From Cherax quadricarinatus (lineage: Eukaryota; Arthropoda; Malacostraca; Decapoda; Parastacidae), in the NCBI RefSeq assembly GCF_038502225.1, contig NC_091323.1:23952845-24016844 (forward strand): a DNA stretch of 64,000 bases, given 5' to 3'. The notes beneath the pieces are model-generated. The model had not been told where the DNA came from, made no database searches, and saw nothing but the letters and a program-made list of their open reading frames with translations. This document shows, piece by piece, positions 1 to 13,009 of the stretch. Position 1 is the first letter of the stretch, and the number at the start of each line of letters is the position of its first letter. The position numbers were made by a program, and so were the translations under genes.

Positions 1-71
1 CACTTTTGTAAAACTCAGCAATGTAATTATGTTTATGTAAAATGTTTGTACCGATAAATTTAACCCCAGGA

Positions 72-239
<168 letters not shown>

Positions 240-459
240 GGTTAAAATTGATCAATTAGCAAGAACTCGTTTAAAATTAAGTCATTTCTAAAATTTTCTC
301 TTATACCTTTAAAGATATGTTTTTTTTCATTTATGTTATTGTAAAAATTAATAATTTTGTACCAAGAGAACCTTCGAAAACTTACCTAACCTTATTATAA
401 CAAGCGCAATTTAATATAGCCTAATCCAACTAAATATTTTTAAATAAGTTTGGACTTCC
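240..459. other. No recognised feature
   Basis: AT-rich sequence with stop codons in all frames and no repeat boundary that I can see. Confidence 0.5.
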
Positions 460-867
460 AGCAAGCGTGCATGAGCGTGTTAGATAGGAGTGAATGGAGA
501 CGAATGATACTTGGGACCTGACGATCTGTTGGAGTGTGAGCAGGGTAATATTTAGTGAAGGGATTCAGGGAAACCGGTTATTTTCATATAGTCGGACTTG
601 AGTCCTGGAAATGGGAAGTACAATGCCTGCACTTTAAAGGAGGGGTTTGGGATATTGGCAGTTTGGAGGGATATGTTGTGTATCTTTATACGTATATGCT
701 TCTAAGCTGTTGTATTCTGAGCACCTCTGCAAAAGCAGTGATAATGTGTGAGTGTGGTGAAAGTGTTGAATGATGATGAAAGTATTTTCTTTTTGGGGAT
801 TTTCTTTCTTTTTTGGGTCACCCTGCCTCGGTGGGAGACGACCAACTTGTTGAAAAAAAAAAAGTTT
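460..867 (+). mobile_element. 3' part of a non-LTR retroposon with short poly(A)
   Basis: The stretch ends in CCTGCCTCGGTGGGAGACG, a short linker and an A-run of about ten bases (855-864), the layout of a retroposon 3' end. From memory this end sequence is very common in decapod genomes, but I cannot search for it. A 72-codon frame (555-773) lies inside and has no recognisable domain, so I treat it as incidental. The 5' boundary is a guess. Confidence 0.5.
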
Positions 868-895
868 ACAATAGTTTAATAATAAACAAACACAA

Positions 896-1105
<210 letters not shown>

Positions 1106-1134
1106 CACTGATCGCTACTAGGTAGCGATCAGTG
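1106..1134. repeat. Perfect short hairpin, 13-bp arms, 3-nt loop
   Basis: CACTGATCGCTAC and its exact reverse complement are separated by TAG. The left arm is LINE-A sequence; the right arm is a snap-back copy that leads directly into a second (TG)n tract (to about 1155). Confidence 0.9.
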
Positions 1135-1155
1135 TGTGTGTGTGTGTGTGTGTGC

Positions 1156-1950
1156 AAGCAATGCAATCGCAGACATGTGATCTTAACAATGCAGGACAAA
1201 GCAACTCCCGTGATTTGTCTTGCTTGTCTGTGTCCTAGCGCTATGATGTCTGTGTCCTGGCAGCCATGTCTGTTTCTTGGCAGCCATGATGTCTGTGTTC
1301 TGGCAGCCATAATGTCTGTGTTTTGGCAGCCATGAATATACTGGTTACCTATCTACTGTCCACTGCCCTTGCAATGTTAATCCAGAGCTGTATCGACTCA
1401 ACCTATGAGTGAATACACGAATTGTGTGGATAGCCCCGACTGCTGCTCAACCAGCTTAAACTTACGCAAACTTCGAATTTCACGCAAGGAATGATGGCAA
1501 AATTGCTTCTCCCTGTTAAATCTTGAAATTATATTACATTACATATCCACTTTAATTACTTCCTTCGGTTGTGTATATGGTTTTAACATTCATATTATCT
1601 TATGTTTTTAGGACATTGGCTTTTTTCTACATTTCGTAGTTGAATTATCTTTTTATCTTTAAAGTGTCTCGTAGAAGTGACAACTGCAATATTGCAATTT
1701 TTTATGCTATAAATGTATACCGGAACAATCTTGACACTGACGAATGGCAGCTGCCGAATTGGATCGTCTTGATGACAATGCAGAAGTAGATCTGTGTGTC
1801 GATATGATGCTGTGAGCATGGACGACCAAGATGATTATGTGCATTCTTCACAAACCTGTTCTTCGTTGTAAACTTTCAAAGATAAGGTTATTGCCCTTAA
1901 TTTCTTTTGGCGTATTTTCTCAACTCAAGTAGAGTTCAGGGTAACATTAA
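1156..1950. other. No gene seen; short imperfect repeats
   Basis: Between about 1220 and 1335 a 'TGTCTGTGT..TGGCAGCCAT' phrase of about 30 bp recurs four times imperfectly. The rest is AT-rich with no convincing coding signal. Confidence 0.5.
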
Positions 1951-1982
1951 TTCATATGCCCTTCACGGCTGTGAAGGGCATA

Positions 1983-1986
<4 letters not shown>
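1951..1986. repeat. Perfect hairpin, 16-bp arms, 4-nt loop
   Basis: TTCATATGCCCTTCAC, loop GGCT, then the exact reverse complement. It abuts the following (TA)n tract. Confidence 0.93.

Positions 1987-2074
<88 letters not shown>
1987..2074. repeat. (TA)n microsatellite
   Basis: About 44 uninterrupted TA units. Confidence 0.97.
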
Positions 2075-2077
<3 letters not shown>

Positions 2078-2103
2078 ATAACCACAAAACAAGTGGTTTT
2101 GAA

Positions 2104-2305
2104 TCATTTACCAAACTGCGGCAGGCCGGGATTCGACCTCACGCATGAAGAGGCCAAAAATTGTACATGTCACCCTACCATCACAGCCATTGACCCTAGG
2201 ATCCTTGATCGGGCAACCTAGGATAGATGGCTCAGATAGTAGGGTGACAAGTACAATGTTTGGCCTCTTGAGGCGGGACAATGTGTCATGGGGTCGAATT
2301 ATATT
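2104..2305. mobile_element. Inverted pair of tRNA-derived SINE heads
   Basis: Positions 2149-2177 and 2239-2267 are imperfect inverted repeats. Read on the minus strand, the left copy has an A-box-like TGGCTGTGATGG and a B-box-like GGTCGAATCCC. The right copy, on the plus strand, has TGGCTCAGATAGTAGGG and GGGGTCGAATT. This promoter layout is that of a pol III tRNA-related SINE; the parent tRNA is not identified. The two copies face each other with about 60 bp between the arms. Confidence 0.5.
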
Positions 2306-2309
2306 CATT

Positions 2310-4400
2310 TATAATAATTAAAAGTTAGGAAGAATTTAAGCTATGTGTGACAGATCCTTGACACTCCCTCCCCCCCACTTCATGCTGGGACAGGTGTAAT
2401 GTCATGTGACATCTCAGCCTTATAATCCTTCTACTTCATCAACGCTGATTCAGCAAAAAAATAATCGGTTGGTTTGGCTTCCACCTTCAGTTATAACGAG
2501 TTTTATTACAGGAAGAAAATTTAGTTTATTATTTTATTAAACCCCACTCATTTGAAAATAATGTAAGAGTTGATCCCTGCCCAGCCCAGGCTCCTCCTGG
2601 CTCATATCCTCCCGTCAATAACGTGAAACCATTAAAAATTCTGACTTTTTTTGAAATACATATCGAAGTATCACATAATGAAAAATATTTTATTATCTTA
2701 AAAAGTGATGAATTCACATTATTTGTTTTTATTTTGATAGCTGATGTGTAGTGTAAAACTATCAAAAATTCTCATCACCAGGCCCAGTATGCCGTTAATG
2801 ATAAAATATATGTATAGTTGACAAGATGTAAATAGAGGCAGAAGATGACTAGGTCATTACCTCTCCTACATATGTACCTTATAACCTCAGTCTCCATTTC
2901 TGCTAGAATCCTTATTTTTTTTTTTTTTGGCGGGGGGAAAAACATACTGTGATATACTGAAGGTGGAGGTGCGTGAGGAGTTGGGTGTGGAGGTAGGCAT
3001 GAAGGCGGGTGTTGAGGTGGAGATTGGTGTTGTGGTAGAGGAGGTGCGTGAAGGTGGAAGTGGATGTGGAGGCGGATGCACTGCGGAGTAGCGGCAGCTG
3101 CGTTTAATCCCCGTTAATATTTTTTTGTTTTACAAAAGAATAACCTGCCTAAGCTACACTATGTTTACATAGCTGCTAAGTATTTACATCCAACGGTAAT
3201 GAACCAGGAATTACAAATTTCAATCATTTTCTTTTATCATCTTTATACATGATACAAAAAACATCGCATCTTAATGAAAGATGCTTCAAACATCACATTT
3301 TAACACACGTTACTAGAAACATCTCATCATAATACATGATACTTCAAACATTACGTCTTAATGTATAAATCAAGAACATCCGAATATTAACAAAAACTTA
3401 TATGTACACTTGGTGGTAAAGACAACAACGACACTTTCAATGATGAAATTAAATACTATGGATAAAATACTAAAGGATTATTTTTATTAGTGAATCAACT
3501 TAATTGCTTGACTGTGTAATTATCAACAAAATGTTAATCAACCAAAGGTCAATATTCTAAAATCTATATCAAAAGCAATTATTTTAAGTCTGGTAAAGAA
3601 ATATCAAGCTCCTCACACACTTCCAGGATAACCAATTAAATAGTTATGTCAAGTGTTTGGCAACATTTCCTAACTTGACAAAAGTTCACGTAAAATATTC
3701 TCGCTTAATTTGCCTACTCTCTTCAAGAATTTAAATTTTAATACTTAACTGGTTCTCTTAAGGAGATGTGAATCTTAAGATAAACTGAAACAATTCTACA
3801 AACCTGACATTATAATGTTCACTAATGAAAGAGAAAAATTAATTTCTTTGAGAATTCGTAAGCTATTTAAATTCAATGAGTAATTAGTGTACGTTTTATT
3901 ATACTTGTACGTAGATGCCTTTGTTTCTGCATCCATTTGCGTATCTAGTAAATAAATAGTAAAAATTACGCTGTTTATATGTGCCCAAGAGACCATCGCT
4001 TCCGTGTGCATTAAACTATTTAAAATTTCTACGGTTGTGTTTATTTTGAATATATTTAATATTTATCTCAGCAACCACCTGTCTAGGTTTTGACGTGTCT
4101 ATGCTCCTGTTTGCTGAAAACAAACTCAATTCAGGATTGCGTGTATTTACATGCCACGCTATTCAGGACTGCATTTATATTATATCTAATTAAGAAATAA
4201 TTTTCTGGGAATCCTTCAGATAAAAATGATACTCATCCTGAGTCTGTTATCTTATCTCATCTTGACTGTATTAACCTCTAACTAACCATATTTTAATTGT
4301 TTACATAAAATAGTTGTAATGTTAAGATTACAAGTACACACTGTCTCCCAAATCTATACAATATTCCGTATGACTGGCATTTCCCCTAGAAGGGTGAATG
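2310..4400. other. AT-rich non-coding stretch
   Basis: No open frame with coding character and no element ends. Around 2950-3080 there is a GT/GA-rich patch of imperfect GGAGGTG-type repeats. Frames in it (proline/threonine-rich on the minus strand) follow from composition. Confidence 0.5.
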
Positions 4401-5600
4401 CTAGTAGGTATGCAGCAATGCTAGTAGGTATGCAACAGTGCTAGTAGGTATGCAACAATGCTAGTAGGTATGCAACAATGCTAGTAGGTATGCAACAATG
4501 CTAGTAGGTATGCAACAATGCTAGTAGGTATGCAACAATGCTAGTAGGTATGCAACAATGCTAGTAGGTGTGCAACAATGCTAGTAGGTATGCAACAATG
4601 CTAGTAGGTATGCAACAATGCTAGTAGGTATGCAACAATGCTAGTAGGTATGCAACAATGCTAGTAGGTATGCAACAATGCTAGTAAGTATGCAACAATG
4701 CTAGTAGGTATGCAACAATCCTAGTAGGTATGCAACAATGCTAGTAGGTATGCAACAATGCTAGTAGGTATGCAACAATGCTAGTAGGTATGCAACAATG
4801 CTAGTAGGTATGTAACAGTGCTAGTAGGTATGCATCAATGCTAGTAGGTATGCAACAGTGCTAGTAGGTATGCAACAATGCTAGTAGGTATGCAACAATG
4901 CTAGTAGGTATGCAACAATGCTAGTAGGTATGCAACAATGCTAGTAGGTATGCAACAGTGCTAGTAGGTATGCAACAATGCTAGTAGGTATGCAATAATG
5001 CTAGTAGGTATGCAACAATGCTAGTAGGTATGCAACAATGCTAGTAGGTATGCAACAATGCTAGTAGGTATGCAACAATGCTAGTAGGTATGCAACAGTG
5101 CTAGTAGGTATGCAACAATGCTAGTAGGTATGCAACAATGCTAGTAGGTATGCAACAATTCTAGTAGGTATGCAACAATGCTAGTAGGTATGCAACAATG
5201 CTAGTAGGTATGCAACAATGCTAGTAGGTATGCAACAATTCTAGTAGGTATGCAACAATGCTAGTAGGTATGCAACAGTGCTAGTAGGTATGCAACAATG
5301 CTAGTAGGTATGCAACAGTGCTAGTAGGTATGCAACAATGCTAGTAGGTATGCAACAATGCTAATAGGTATGCAACAATGCTAGTAGGTATGCAACAGTG
5401 CTAGTAGGTATGCAACAATGCTAGTAGGTATGCAACAATGCTAGTAGGTATGCAACAATTCTAGTAGGTATGCAACAATTCTAGTAGGTATGCAACAATG
5501 CTAGTAGGTATGCAACAATGCTAGTAGGTATGCAACAATGCTAGTAGGTATGCAACAATGCTAGTAGGTATGCAACAATGCTAGTAGGTATGCAACAATG
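4401..5600. repeat. 60-copy, 20-bp minisatellite
   Basis: The unit CTAGTAGGTATGCAACAATG repeats exactly 60 times in 1,200 bp. Units differ only by scattered substitutions (for example ACAGTG, ACAATT, AAGTATG, CTAATAGG). No unit gains or loses a base, so the 20-bp register holds from end to end. Edges are sharp: AGGGTGAATG before, CATACTTG after. Confidence 0.99.
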
Positions 5601-5774
5601 CATACTTGTTATCTCCTCGTCCGTGTCTTGATGCCTCTCGTCCGTGTCTTGATGCCCTTCGTCCCTGTCATGGTCATAGTCACCGGGAGCAAAGGAAGCA
5701 TACTGGACGACGAATGTTCAAACATGGTCATGACTGGACACCGTACCGTTACTTGTGTGTCTCCCATGCACACT

Positions 5775-5778
<4 letters not shown>

Positions 5779-5868
<90 letters not shown>
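5779..5868. repeat. (CA)n microsatellite
   Basis: About 45 CA units. Overlapping frames of poly-TH are artefacts. Confidence 0.97.
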
Positions 5869-5869
<1 letters not shown>

Positions 5870-5922
5870 AGAAATAAAGAAATATGCCAAGATCAAATAT
5901 TTATTCCACCTGTCACTTTTTA

Positions 5923-5924
<2 letters not shown>

Positions 5925-6018
<94 letters not shown>
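5925..6018. repeat. (GT)n microsatellite
   Basis: About 47 GT units, 56 bp after the (CA)n tract. The two tracts are complementary and could form a large hairpin. Confidence 0.97.
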
Positions 6019-6019
<1 letters not shown>

Positions 6020-6021
<2 letters not shown>

Positions 6022-6720
6022 CGCGTAGTTAGAATCTATCACATCGACTTTTCAATGCATACAGAGTTTGAATCCACTACTTCCTCACGTAGTTCCTTCC
6101 ACTCATGCACAACACTGCAAAAGAGGTTCCTTGCGTCCTTCATCTCTGCATGTAACACACTTGGTAGCAAGATTACTACCCTCTCTGCTCAGCTTCGTCA
6201 TCCCTACATTTCAATGCACATTTCAAATGTACCTTCTTTATAATGTCTTCATCTTACTACACTCACACTAAATATTTTTTCCTGTGTTCATCTGGCTCAT
6301 TTCAGCTTCCGGTTTAAACCTGTATTTATGGATAATCGTATAACTGTGAATATGTATGTATATGGATGAGCATGTTAAATAAATTCCAAACACCAGGGCT
6401 TGCCGGCCAACACTTCCCTGTAATATTATCACGTTGTTCTGTTGACAGCAACACAAGAAGCTTTGGCTGAGTGGATAATCTCACGTTATATCACGTTCTC
6501 CTTCGTGGTGGGATGGAGAAAGGGTGCAGCGGAAGAGCGAACGAGAAAAACACACGTTGTAGTTCGTCTATACCTAAACATAAAAAAACGTTCATTTTGC
6601 CTGAGGCAGTTGAACAGGTTCAGCGTCTTGGTCTCCCCGCCCTAATCAGCGCTACTGAGCTGGGGCCCACGGGGATCAAGTCCTGCTACACTGTTTACTC
6701 CCAGCCCGCACCATTCCCAA
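6020..6720. other. No recognised gene
   Basis: Several overlapping 60-70 codon frames exist, but none has a recognisable domain or splice context. Frame 6471-7022 is open only because it runs through the following CAG-type repeat. Confidence 0.45.
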
Positions 6721-6786
6721 AAGCAGCAGCAGCAGCAGCATCAACACCACCACCACAACAGCAGCAACAACACCACCACAACATCA

Positions 6787-6849
<63 letters not shown>

Positions 6850-6905
6850 CCAGCAACACCAAAAACAGCAACTTCAGCAGCGGCTTCAGCAGCAAAAAAA
6901 CAATA
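6721..6905. repeat. (CAG)n/(CAA)n/(CAC)n trinucleotide region
   Basis: A pure CAG tract of about 18 units (about 6790-6845) sits in imperfect CAA/CAC/CAG triplets. All three plus-strand frames are open, giving poly-S, poly-Q or poly-A. That is expected of the repeat and is not evidence for a polyglutamine gene. Confidence 0.92.
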
Positions 6906-7149
6906 ACAAACAGCAGTAGAAACAATAATACAACGGCAATCCAATACCACCTTCTCATTTGTCTCGTTTCCCGCTATCCAATCACTGACCGGAAACCATC
7001 CAGCTCAACAACTGTGGTCTAACTACCAACGTTATGAAAGCTCTCATCACAGTGATTGGACTGATCTTGAAAGTTAATTGCCTCGACGCAATCACTAGTT
7101 GCAATCCAGATGATATAAGTCTCTCACAGTGATGAGGCTGCACATGTAA

Positions 7150-7795
7150 CACATGGTCTGCAACACACGGATCTTGGGGTGAGTATAATACTAAGCACAT
7201 CTCCTGAGGCGTACATCAACCAAATAACTGCTGCAGTATATGGGCGGCTAGCAAACCTAAGAATAGCGTTCCGACACCTCAGTAAAGAATCGTTCAAGAC
7301 TCCGTATACCGTGTACGTCATGCCCATATTGGAGTATGGAGCAATAGTTTGGAACCCACACCTGGTCAAGCACGTCAAGAAATTAGAGAAAGTGCAAAGG
7401 TTTGCAACAAGACTAGTCCCGGAGCTAAGGGGCATGTCTTACGAGGAGAGGTTAAGGGAAATCGACCTGACAACACTGGAGGACAGGAGGGATAGGGGAG
7501 GACATGATAACAATATAAAATACTGAGAGTAATTGACAAAGTGGATAGGGACAGGATGTTTCAGAGATGGGACACAGCAACAAGGGGTCACAACTGGAAG
7601 TTGAAGACAAGGATGTTAGGAATTATTTCTTCAGTCATAGGGTTGTCAGGAAGTGGAATCGTCTGGAGAGTGATGAAGTGGAGACAGGATCCATACACAG
7701 CTTTAAGAAGAGGTATGACCTAGTAGCGACCAGTGAACAGGACGGGGCAGGAGCTATGATTCGACCTTGTAACCACAAATGAGCACACACTGTAC
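7150..7795 (+). mobile_element. LINE-A 5'-truncated copy (RT C-terminal region)
   Basis: Frames 7179-7526 and 7567-7782 together give the C-terminal part of a non-LTR retrotransposon ORF2, downstream of the catalytic RT motifs. Recognisable phrases are INQITAAVYGRLANLR, YTVYVMPILEYGAIVWNPH, KLEKVQRFATRLVPELRGMS and WNRLESDEVE. A frameshift near 7500 and later stops break it. The 3' end resembles the family end but has decayed (AACCACAAATGAGCACACAC). Clade assignment to CR1/Jockey-like is from protein style only. It is not functional. Confidence 0.85.
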
Positions 7796-7799
7796 GCAT

Positions 7800-8937
7800 A
7801 ATATAACACTACACATACTATACATACAAACTCACCCTGTGCCACAACCTTTAAGTACAAAACGTGTCATGGAGCACAACTGGGTGACTGGGTGGGCAAC
7901 CTACACTCAAAATCGACCTAGAGGTAGGTAACCCACAGACAAGATCAATCTAGTTGTCGCAGCAAGTTTGCGAATGTATTACGCGTATTAAGGACACCAT
8001 GATAAGTGCTGATTGCACTTATATCACATACTGATCAACGTTGATATCAAAGATACAACCTTACATTGTGGAGACTAAAAAATGGTGACTATCATTCTTC
8101 TTGAAAGTGCCGTTATGTAATAGAGTTGACAAAAGACGCACTATACAGCGAGAGTCTGGCCAGGAGGCGTTAACTGTTAACAGTCATGAAAGGCGGAGCC
8201 CCAGGCCTAGAAGAGGTTACCACCACCAAAACCTCAGCTATTACCACCATCATTGCTCCCATCGCTACTACCTGAAAAACAGCCATCAAAAGCATTTCGT
8301 ATTATAGGCCTAGGCATTGATCATACCTTCTAGTGGCAGCATATAATTAGACGAAATATATTTAATGCAAAGTAGCAGCGACAACCGGCCTTTCAATTCA
8401 ACAGCCCTTCCTCGGATTAATAAGTTTGATTTTTTTACTTATTGTAAGTAGTGATTTGAGCACACATAAAAACAGCTGATAAGTAATAATATACGGGCCT
8501 TACATTCTGACGTGAATAGCATACGTACTTTGAGCATCATGAGCGCGATTTTCAACAATATCTTCTATTCTAATGGGCGTTTTTACTCTTCAAAATTCTA
8601 AACCTAACCTAATGATAATCTAATCAACAGACTTAATGTATGACGAGAAATCATTAGAAAAATTATGCAAAAAAGATATGAGCTTTATTATGAAGTTACA
8701 AGTACATACGTGACATATCTGGTGGTAAACCTATTATGTTGAATTTGAACTTATGCGTATTTTGGAATCCAACTTTATGTAAAATATGTTGGATAACTAG
8801 CATACTAATCCAAGAACAAGTTACAATTCAAGCTTAAGGGTGGTAACGCTGTTACAACCCATCATTTATAACATTTATAAGCACTTGAATATTTTACTAC
8901 AAAGTTTTAATTAGCCACTGAGCTTGTCATTTTTTTT
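7800..8937. other. No recognised gene
   Basis: AT-rich, with short CCTAACCTAA-like motifs near 8600. The 68-codon frame at 8101-8307 has no recognisable features. Confidence 0.5.
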
Positions 8938-9215
8938 TTCTTATTCGCCGGTACTCTCCCGCCCGGGTCTTTTCCAAGTAGTGGTGACCCGGCCTTGGCT
9001 CCCTATCTGGGGAGTATCTTGAGACGTAAGTCTCCCATAGGAGGAGGCACAAGTACCCCCTCATCTTTGAGACCAACTGTTCTCAGGCCTAGCCACAGTC
9101 CCCGCCCTCACGGGGCTCGTAGGGAGAAGCTAGGCCTCTGGTCTGCCATCTACCCCGCCTCAAAGGGGCTCGTGGGGATGGCAGTCTTATGAGCTGCAGG
9201 TGGTAACAAGCTCAG
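8938..9215 (+). repeat. Dispersed GC-rich repeat, family R1
   Basis: A GC-rich block (GGTGACCCGGCCTTGGCTCC, then CATAGGAGGAGGCACAAGTA). It matches, in inverted orientation, the block at 54600-54745, and in part 24855-24915. Shared phrases include the 'CCCATRGGAGGAGGCACAAGTACCCCC' region. It is a dispersed repeat of unknown class; the 65-codon frame inside it is not supported as a gene. Confidence 0.6.
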
Positions 9216-10244
9216 GCCTTCTAAACTTGTCATCATATGAACAAGACATGTATCAAGCGGTTTTCCCTGAAAAATAATATTCGGTAATTTTAGTATAATT
9301 AAAAATACCAAATATGATTTTATTTTTTGTAAAATCATTATTCTGGGATATATTTATTTTTGTTATGTTTTAGCATAAGTCTGGAAGAGAATATGATCCA
9401 GTATATTGTGCTTGAGTAGTTGTGTTAATTAAAACTGCTTAAAAATCCTGGAGATCAGTCCATGACTTATCGCAAATCTTAAAGCAGTGTAACTCAATCC
9501 TCTCTTGAAGATCCAAAGATATACTTAGAAGCTATCAATTCTAAGGATGCCTTCCTTCTTCCCACCAAGTGCCTGTGGCGATTACTCACATGGGTTGCCA
9601 GACAATTAAGACTTACCCTAGACAGTAGGGTAATAATTATTTATAATGGCGACAACCCATTATAATTACATAATAAGAACTTGTCCAAAGATTAATATAT
9701 GAAGAATGGTTAGTTTATTATATAATTTCTGTATGATTTGCCATGATGTATATGAAATGACCACAACTAATTCATTCCCCATTCCCTAGATCAAGGATAT
9801 ACCAGATAATTTCGATACTACCAAAATCAATTTTTTTAGGTCATTTTTATAGCAAATGAAGAGAAGATTGGGTGCACATAGTTTAGTGTAAGCTTTTGCC
9901 CTTTCAACTTATTGTAGAGAGCAATAAACTTCATCGTCAGTCTTGTGGTGGGTAGACATTCGTTCTTCCTGGATGGCATAAGTTAACATTCAAACTCCTT
10001 GTCAGGACATGTTCATCCTTGTCAGGACATGTTCATGACCTGACGAAGCTAATAAATATTTTGCAGGGGCCATCTGCACAGGGGATACCGAATATTTTTC
10101 TATTACAATTTCTCAATGGTAGGTGGAAGGAGGAGCACTGTTTTGTAAGAAGTTGATTGTATGGGCCTTTTATACAAGTCGTGAGAGGTGGATATGGGCT
10201 GAAGCTCATGATGGCTGGTAAGTGTAATATGGGTAGTAACCCAT
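9216..10244. other. No recognised gene
   Basis: AT-rich sequence. A 21-bp phrase (TTGTCAGGACATGTTCATCC-like) is tandemly duplicated at about 9999-10038. Confidence 0.5.
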
Positions 10245-10330
10245 CATCCTGGAGGGTGTTCCGGGGGTTAACGCCCCCGCGGCTCGGCCCATGACCAGGC
10301 CTCTCGGTGGATCAGGGCCTGATCAACAAT
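10245..10330 (-). mobile_element. LINE-B 3' tip
   Basis: On the minus strand, TGATCAGGCCCTGATCCACC, then CCTGGTCATGGGCCGAGC and GGCGTTAACCCC. This corresponds to the 3' end of the longer LINE-B copy at 14.4 kb. Confidence 0.6.
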
Positions 10331-10373
10331 ATCACTTTTTCACATAGGGTTTGCAGCACATTTTTAAGGTAAC

Positions 10374-10393
10374 TTAGGTTAGGTTAGGTGAGG
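10374..10393 (+). repeat. Interstitial telomere-type repeat
   Basis: Three perfect TTAGG units followed by one variant TGAGG. TTAGG is the arthropod telomere repeat. Four units are too few to mark a chromosome end and could arise by chance. Confidence 0.6.
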
Positions 10394-10394
10394 T

Positions 10395-11226
10395 TGCAAC
10401 GGAAAAATTACAAGCATAAGATAAAGGTGATAAAAAAAAACCTGCCGCGAGAACACAAAGCGGGTAACCATTGTGCGCGGTTGATGTAAAACAGTCATAT
10501 TTCGACTGTGCAAGGTTCCGTCAACAGCCACCCATTTGACTGTTTTTACAACAGTGCCAGGATGTCTATAGGTAAAAGGATGAGTTGTATACCCGAACAT
10601 ATCTTCAGCGAAGACGACTGGGAGAGCAACGAAGAAGTGAGTCGGGTAGAGTGAATGCGGGACAGTTGGTGGAGGTGGCTATGGCAAAGATAGGACGAGA
10701 GTGGAGGATTTCCGAGGACATTATAAGTGGATGGAGCAAGAGACAGGCGGAGGTGAGCTTAAATCATGCCATATGATGGAGGGTAAAAAGCTGGAACACT
10801 TGAGTATATTACTAGTTAATGGGAGCAGTCGTTTAAGTTCAACAAAAGAGTGAATAGGCAGGATAAATTTGTGAATTTGGCGGAGGACGCTGCCTGCAGT
10901 ATCTTCTTTTCTGGAGACAGAAGAAAATGAAAGAAAGAGGGTGATGAACGACTGAAAGACAATAAAAATTTAACAAAAAAGTAATCATGAGGGTAGTAAA
11001 AAAAAGGGGTATGCACAATGAATAGGTTTGCTCCTAGTTACACTCTTCTACTCTCTTTAAAATTATCTCAAGTATTTTCTGACAGAGTTTTTAGGTATAA
11101 ATGTAACCCAAAGCTGTATTCAGCATTTCTTTAATGAAAGTTTAGCAAAAGTACTAACTTAATGAGGTGACTGTAAGGTAATCAATAACAGACTTGAATT
11201 CCCTTACGATTAATTCATGTATATCT
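10395..11226. other. No recognised gene
   Basis: A purine-rich stretch (10600-10990) contains a 63-codon plus frame (10585-10776) without a recognisable domain. It may be eroded retroelement sequence but cannot be placed. Confidence 0.4.
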
Positions 11227-11413
11227 GTCTAGCTTCAGATTATTACTATAATCATGGGGGAGCGCTAAACCCGTAGGGATTATACAGCGCCTGTGGGGGG
11301 AAGATGGAAGGTATTCAGGCTTAATTAAGGGAACTGGAGCACAGATCCAATTCCCTAGATCAAGAGCCCCTCACCAGCGTCAAGGAACCTCCCTTGAGGG
11401 GTCTGGCTTCAGA
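11227..11413 (-). mobile_element. SINE copy with 13-bp target-site duplication
   Basis: Body 11240-11400. The flanks GTCTAGCTTCAGA (11227-11239) and GTCTGGCTTCAGA (11401-11413) match at 12 of 13 bases. On the minus strand it starts CCCCTCAAGGGAGG, contains the CGCTGTATAATCC and GGGTTTAGCGCTCCC phrases and ends in a degenerate ATA tail. No clear A and B boxes are visible. Confidence 0.85.
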
Positions 11414-13009
11414 ATGAAACGTGTTATAATCTGATTTCAAGCTATTTAGAGCAATTAACGCGGTTAGATAGTAGATGATTGTCTAAAGCTGTAATTTCCG
11501 TAAACGTGAAATCAGAATAAAGGTAGATTCCTAGATATTAATTCCTGCATCCCTCGTTAACTTATCAATATAAAGGATTACAATGGGAGCACTTCCCGCT
11601 ATTAGGTTAAGGCAGCCCCCAGTATATTCTGTAGGCTGCACATGTATTTAAGGGCATTAAATTTAACAGTGTGTTGAACTGAATATGAATATAGGCACTT
11701 CTCATCCTGTATTCAAAATGGGCAGTTCAGGGGTCAAAGTTCAATACACGGAAAGGAATGTTGTTTAATGCAACACAACAATGACCACGAATAACACTGA
11801 AGCACAAGCTATCAAGTATCATCAAGGGAGAGAAAAAACCGCAGTAGGTTAAAAATGTAGAAACAAAGGCCGGAGAGACTTGCAAGGGAGGGCCGCTCCA
11901 TTTTCCTTCCCCCCATCAACAGCCAAGTTTAAGTGATCTTCCTGGTGGTATCGGTTTGTTATATTTCCAGGGCTTGATTTGTTGTATATCTTTAACGAAC
12001 CTAAACAAAAGTCATGAAATTTTGGGTGACAGATTAACAGTGTAAGAAATAAACAAATGTGACGTTGAACGAAGAGTAAAAAAAAAAAGAAAGTAGAGAG
12101 AGTAAATACTGGGGTGAGAGAGTTTGCCAACCGTGACTAACTTGGCAGAGGCTTCACAGCAGTGACCTCCACACTGACCCTCCCCCCCTCCCAGCATCCC
12201 TCCCCTCCCCCTATCTCTCTCTCTCTTTTATACTAAAAACTTATGCAGGGGTCAGTCCTAAGTTAACTAAGTTGGACCGACAAGCCAGCGGATGCTGTAC
12301 CTTGACCTAGCGTAAGAACAATAGCTACTACAGTCTCATGTGTATCAGTAGACACTACAATGTATAGACCAACTTACAATGAATGGTTGCTTCTTGCCTG
12401 ACACCTACCATAGTGCCAACGGCACCACTGAAAAAATCATCAGACAACAAACACCCGTCTCAGGTGACTTTTCCCTAACGAATTCAAATAACAATAAGAG
12501 GAGGCATGCCTAAATTCTCTTCTTACTTGAAAAACTACAACCTGTTATTGCAATTCAGCTTTCACTTAACAAGTGGACTCATCTCTTTCAAGAAGCGTCC
12601 ATAACTATAGAACCCATAGTGGAATACGGCGCCATATTTTCATCACGCTACTGAAATCCTTTCTAGACTCTGAAACATCTATTTATGCCCAATGGAATAT
12701 TACTTTTCGGCTTCCTCACATATTAATGAATAAAACTATAAATGATAAAAATGTTAAAAATTCGACTATGATTCAATCGTAAAAAAATATTATATAAACG
12801 TTGTTTATCTATTGGTACAGTTTTCTAGAACAAACTTTCGTGAAAGTCCTCTATAATCAGTGGGGGAACTGACTACACAAACCCTCTATTTAAACAGACA
12901 CAGTGTAATGCCTCGCTTAACGGGTGGATAAAGAAAAATATGAAGGATCAAGTTAACGTAGAGTGAGATGAGAATATTAGTGTATACGAAAAAAGCTCTT
13001 GTACAAGAT
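11414..13009. other. No recognised gene; Tigger-like end near 12905
   Basis: A C/T-only stretch lies at about 12180-12230. Near 12908-12925, CCTCGCTTAACGGG recalls pogo/Tigger-type ends, but no partner end was found. Frames 11849-12130 and 12573-12782 show no domain. Confidence 0.4.

Noticed and set aside
6471..7022. 183-codon serine/histidine/asparagine-rich frame
   Set aside because: It is carried by a CAG/CAA/CAC repeat that is open in every plus frame. There is no domain outside the repeat and no splice context.
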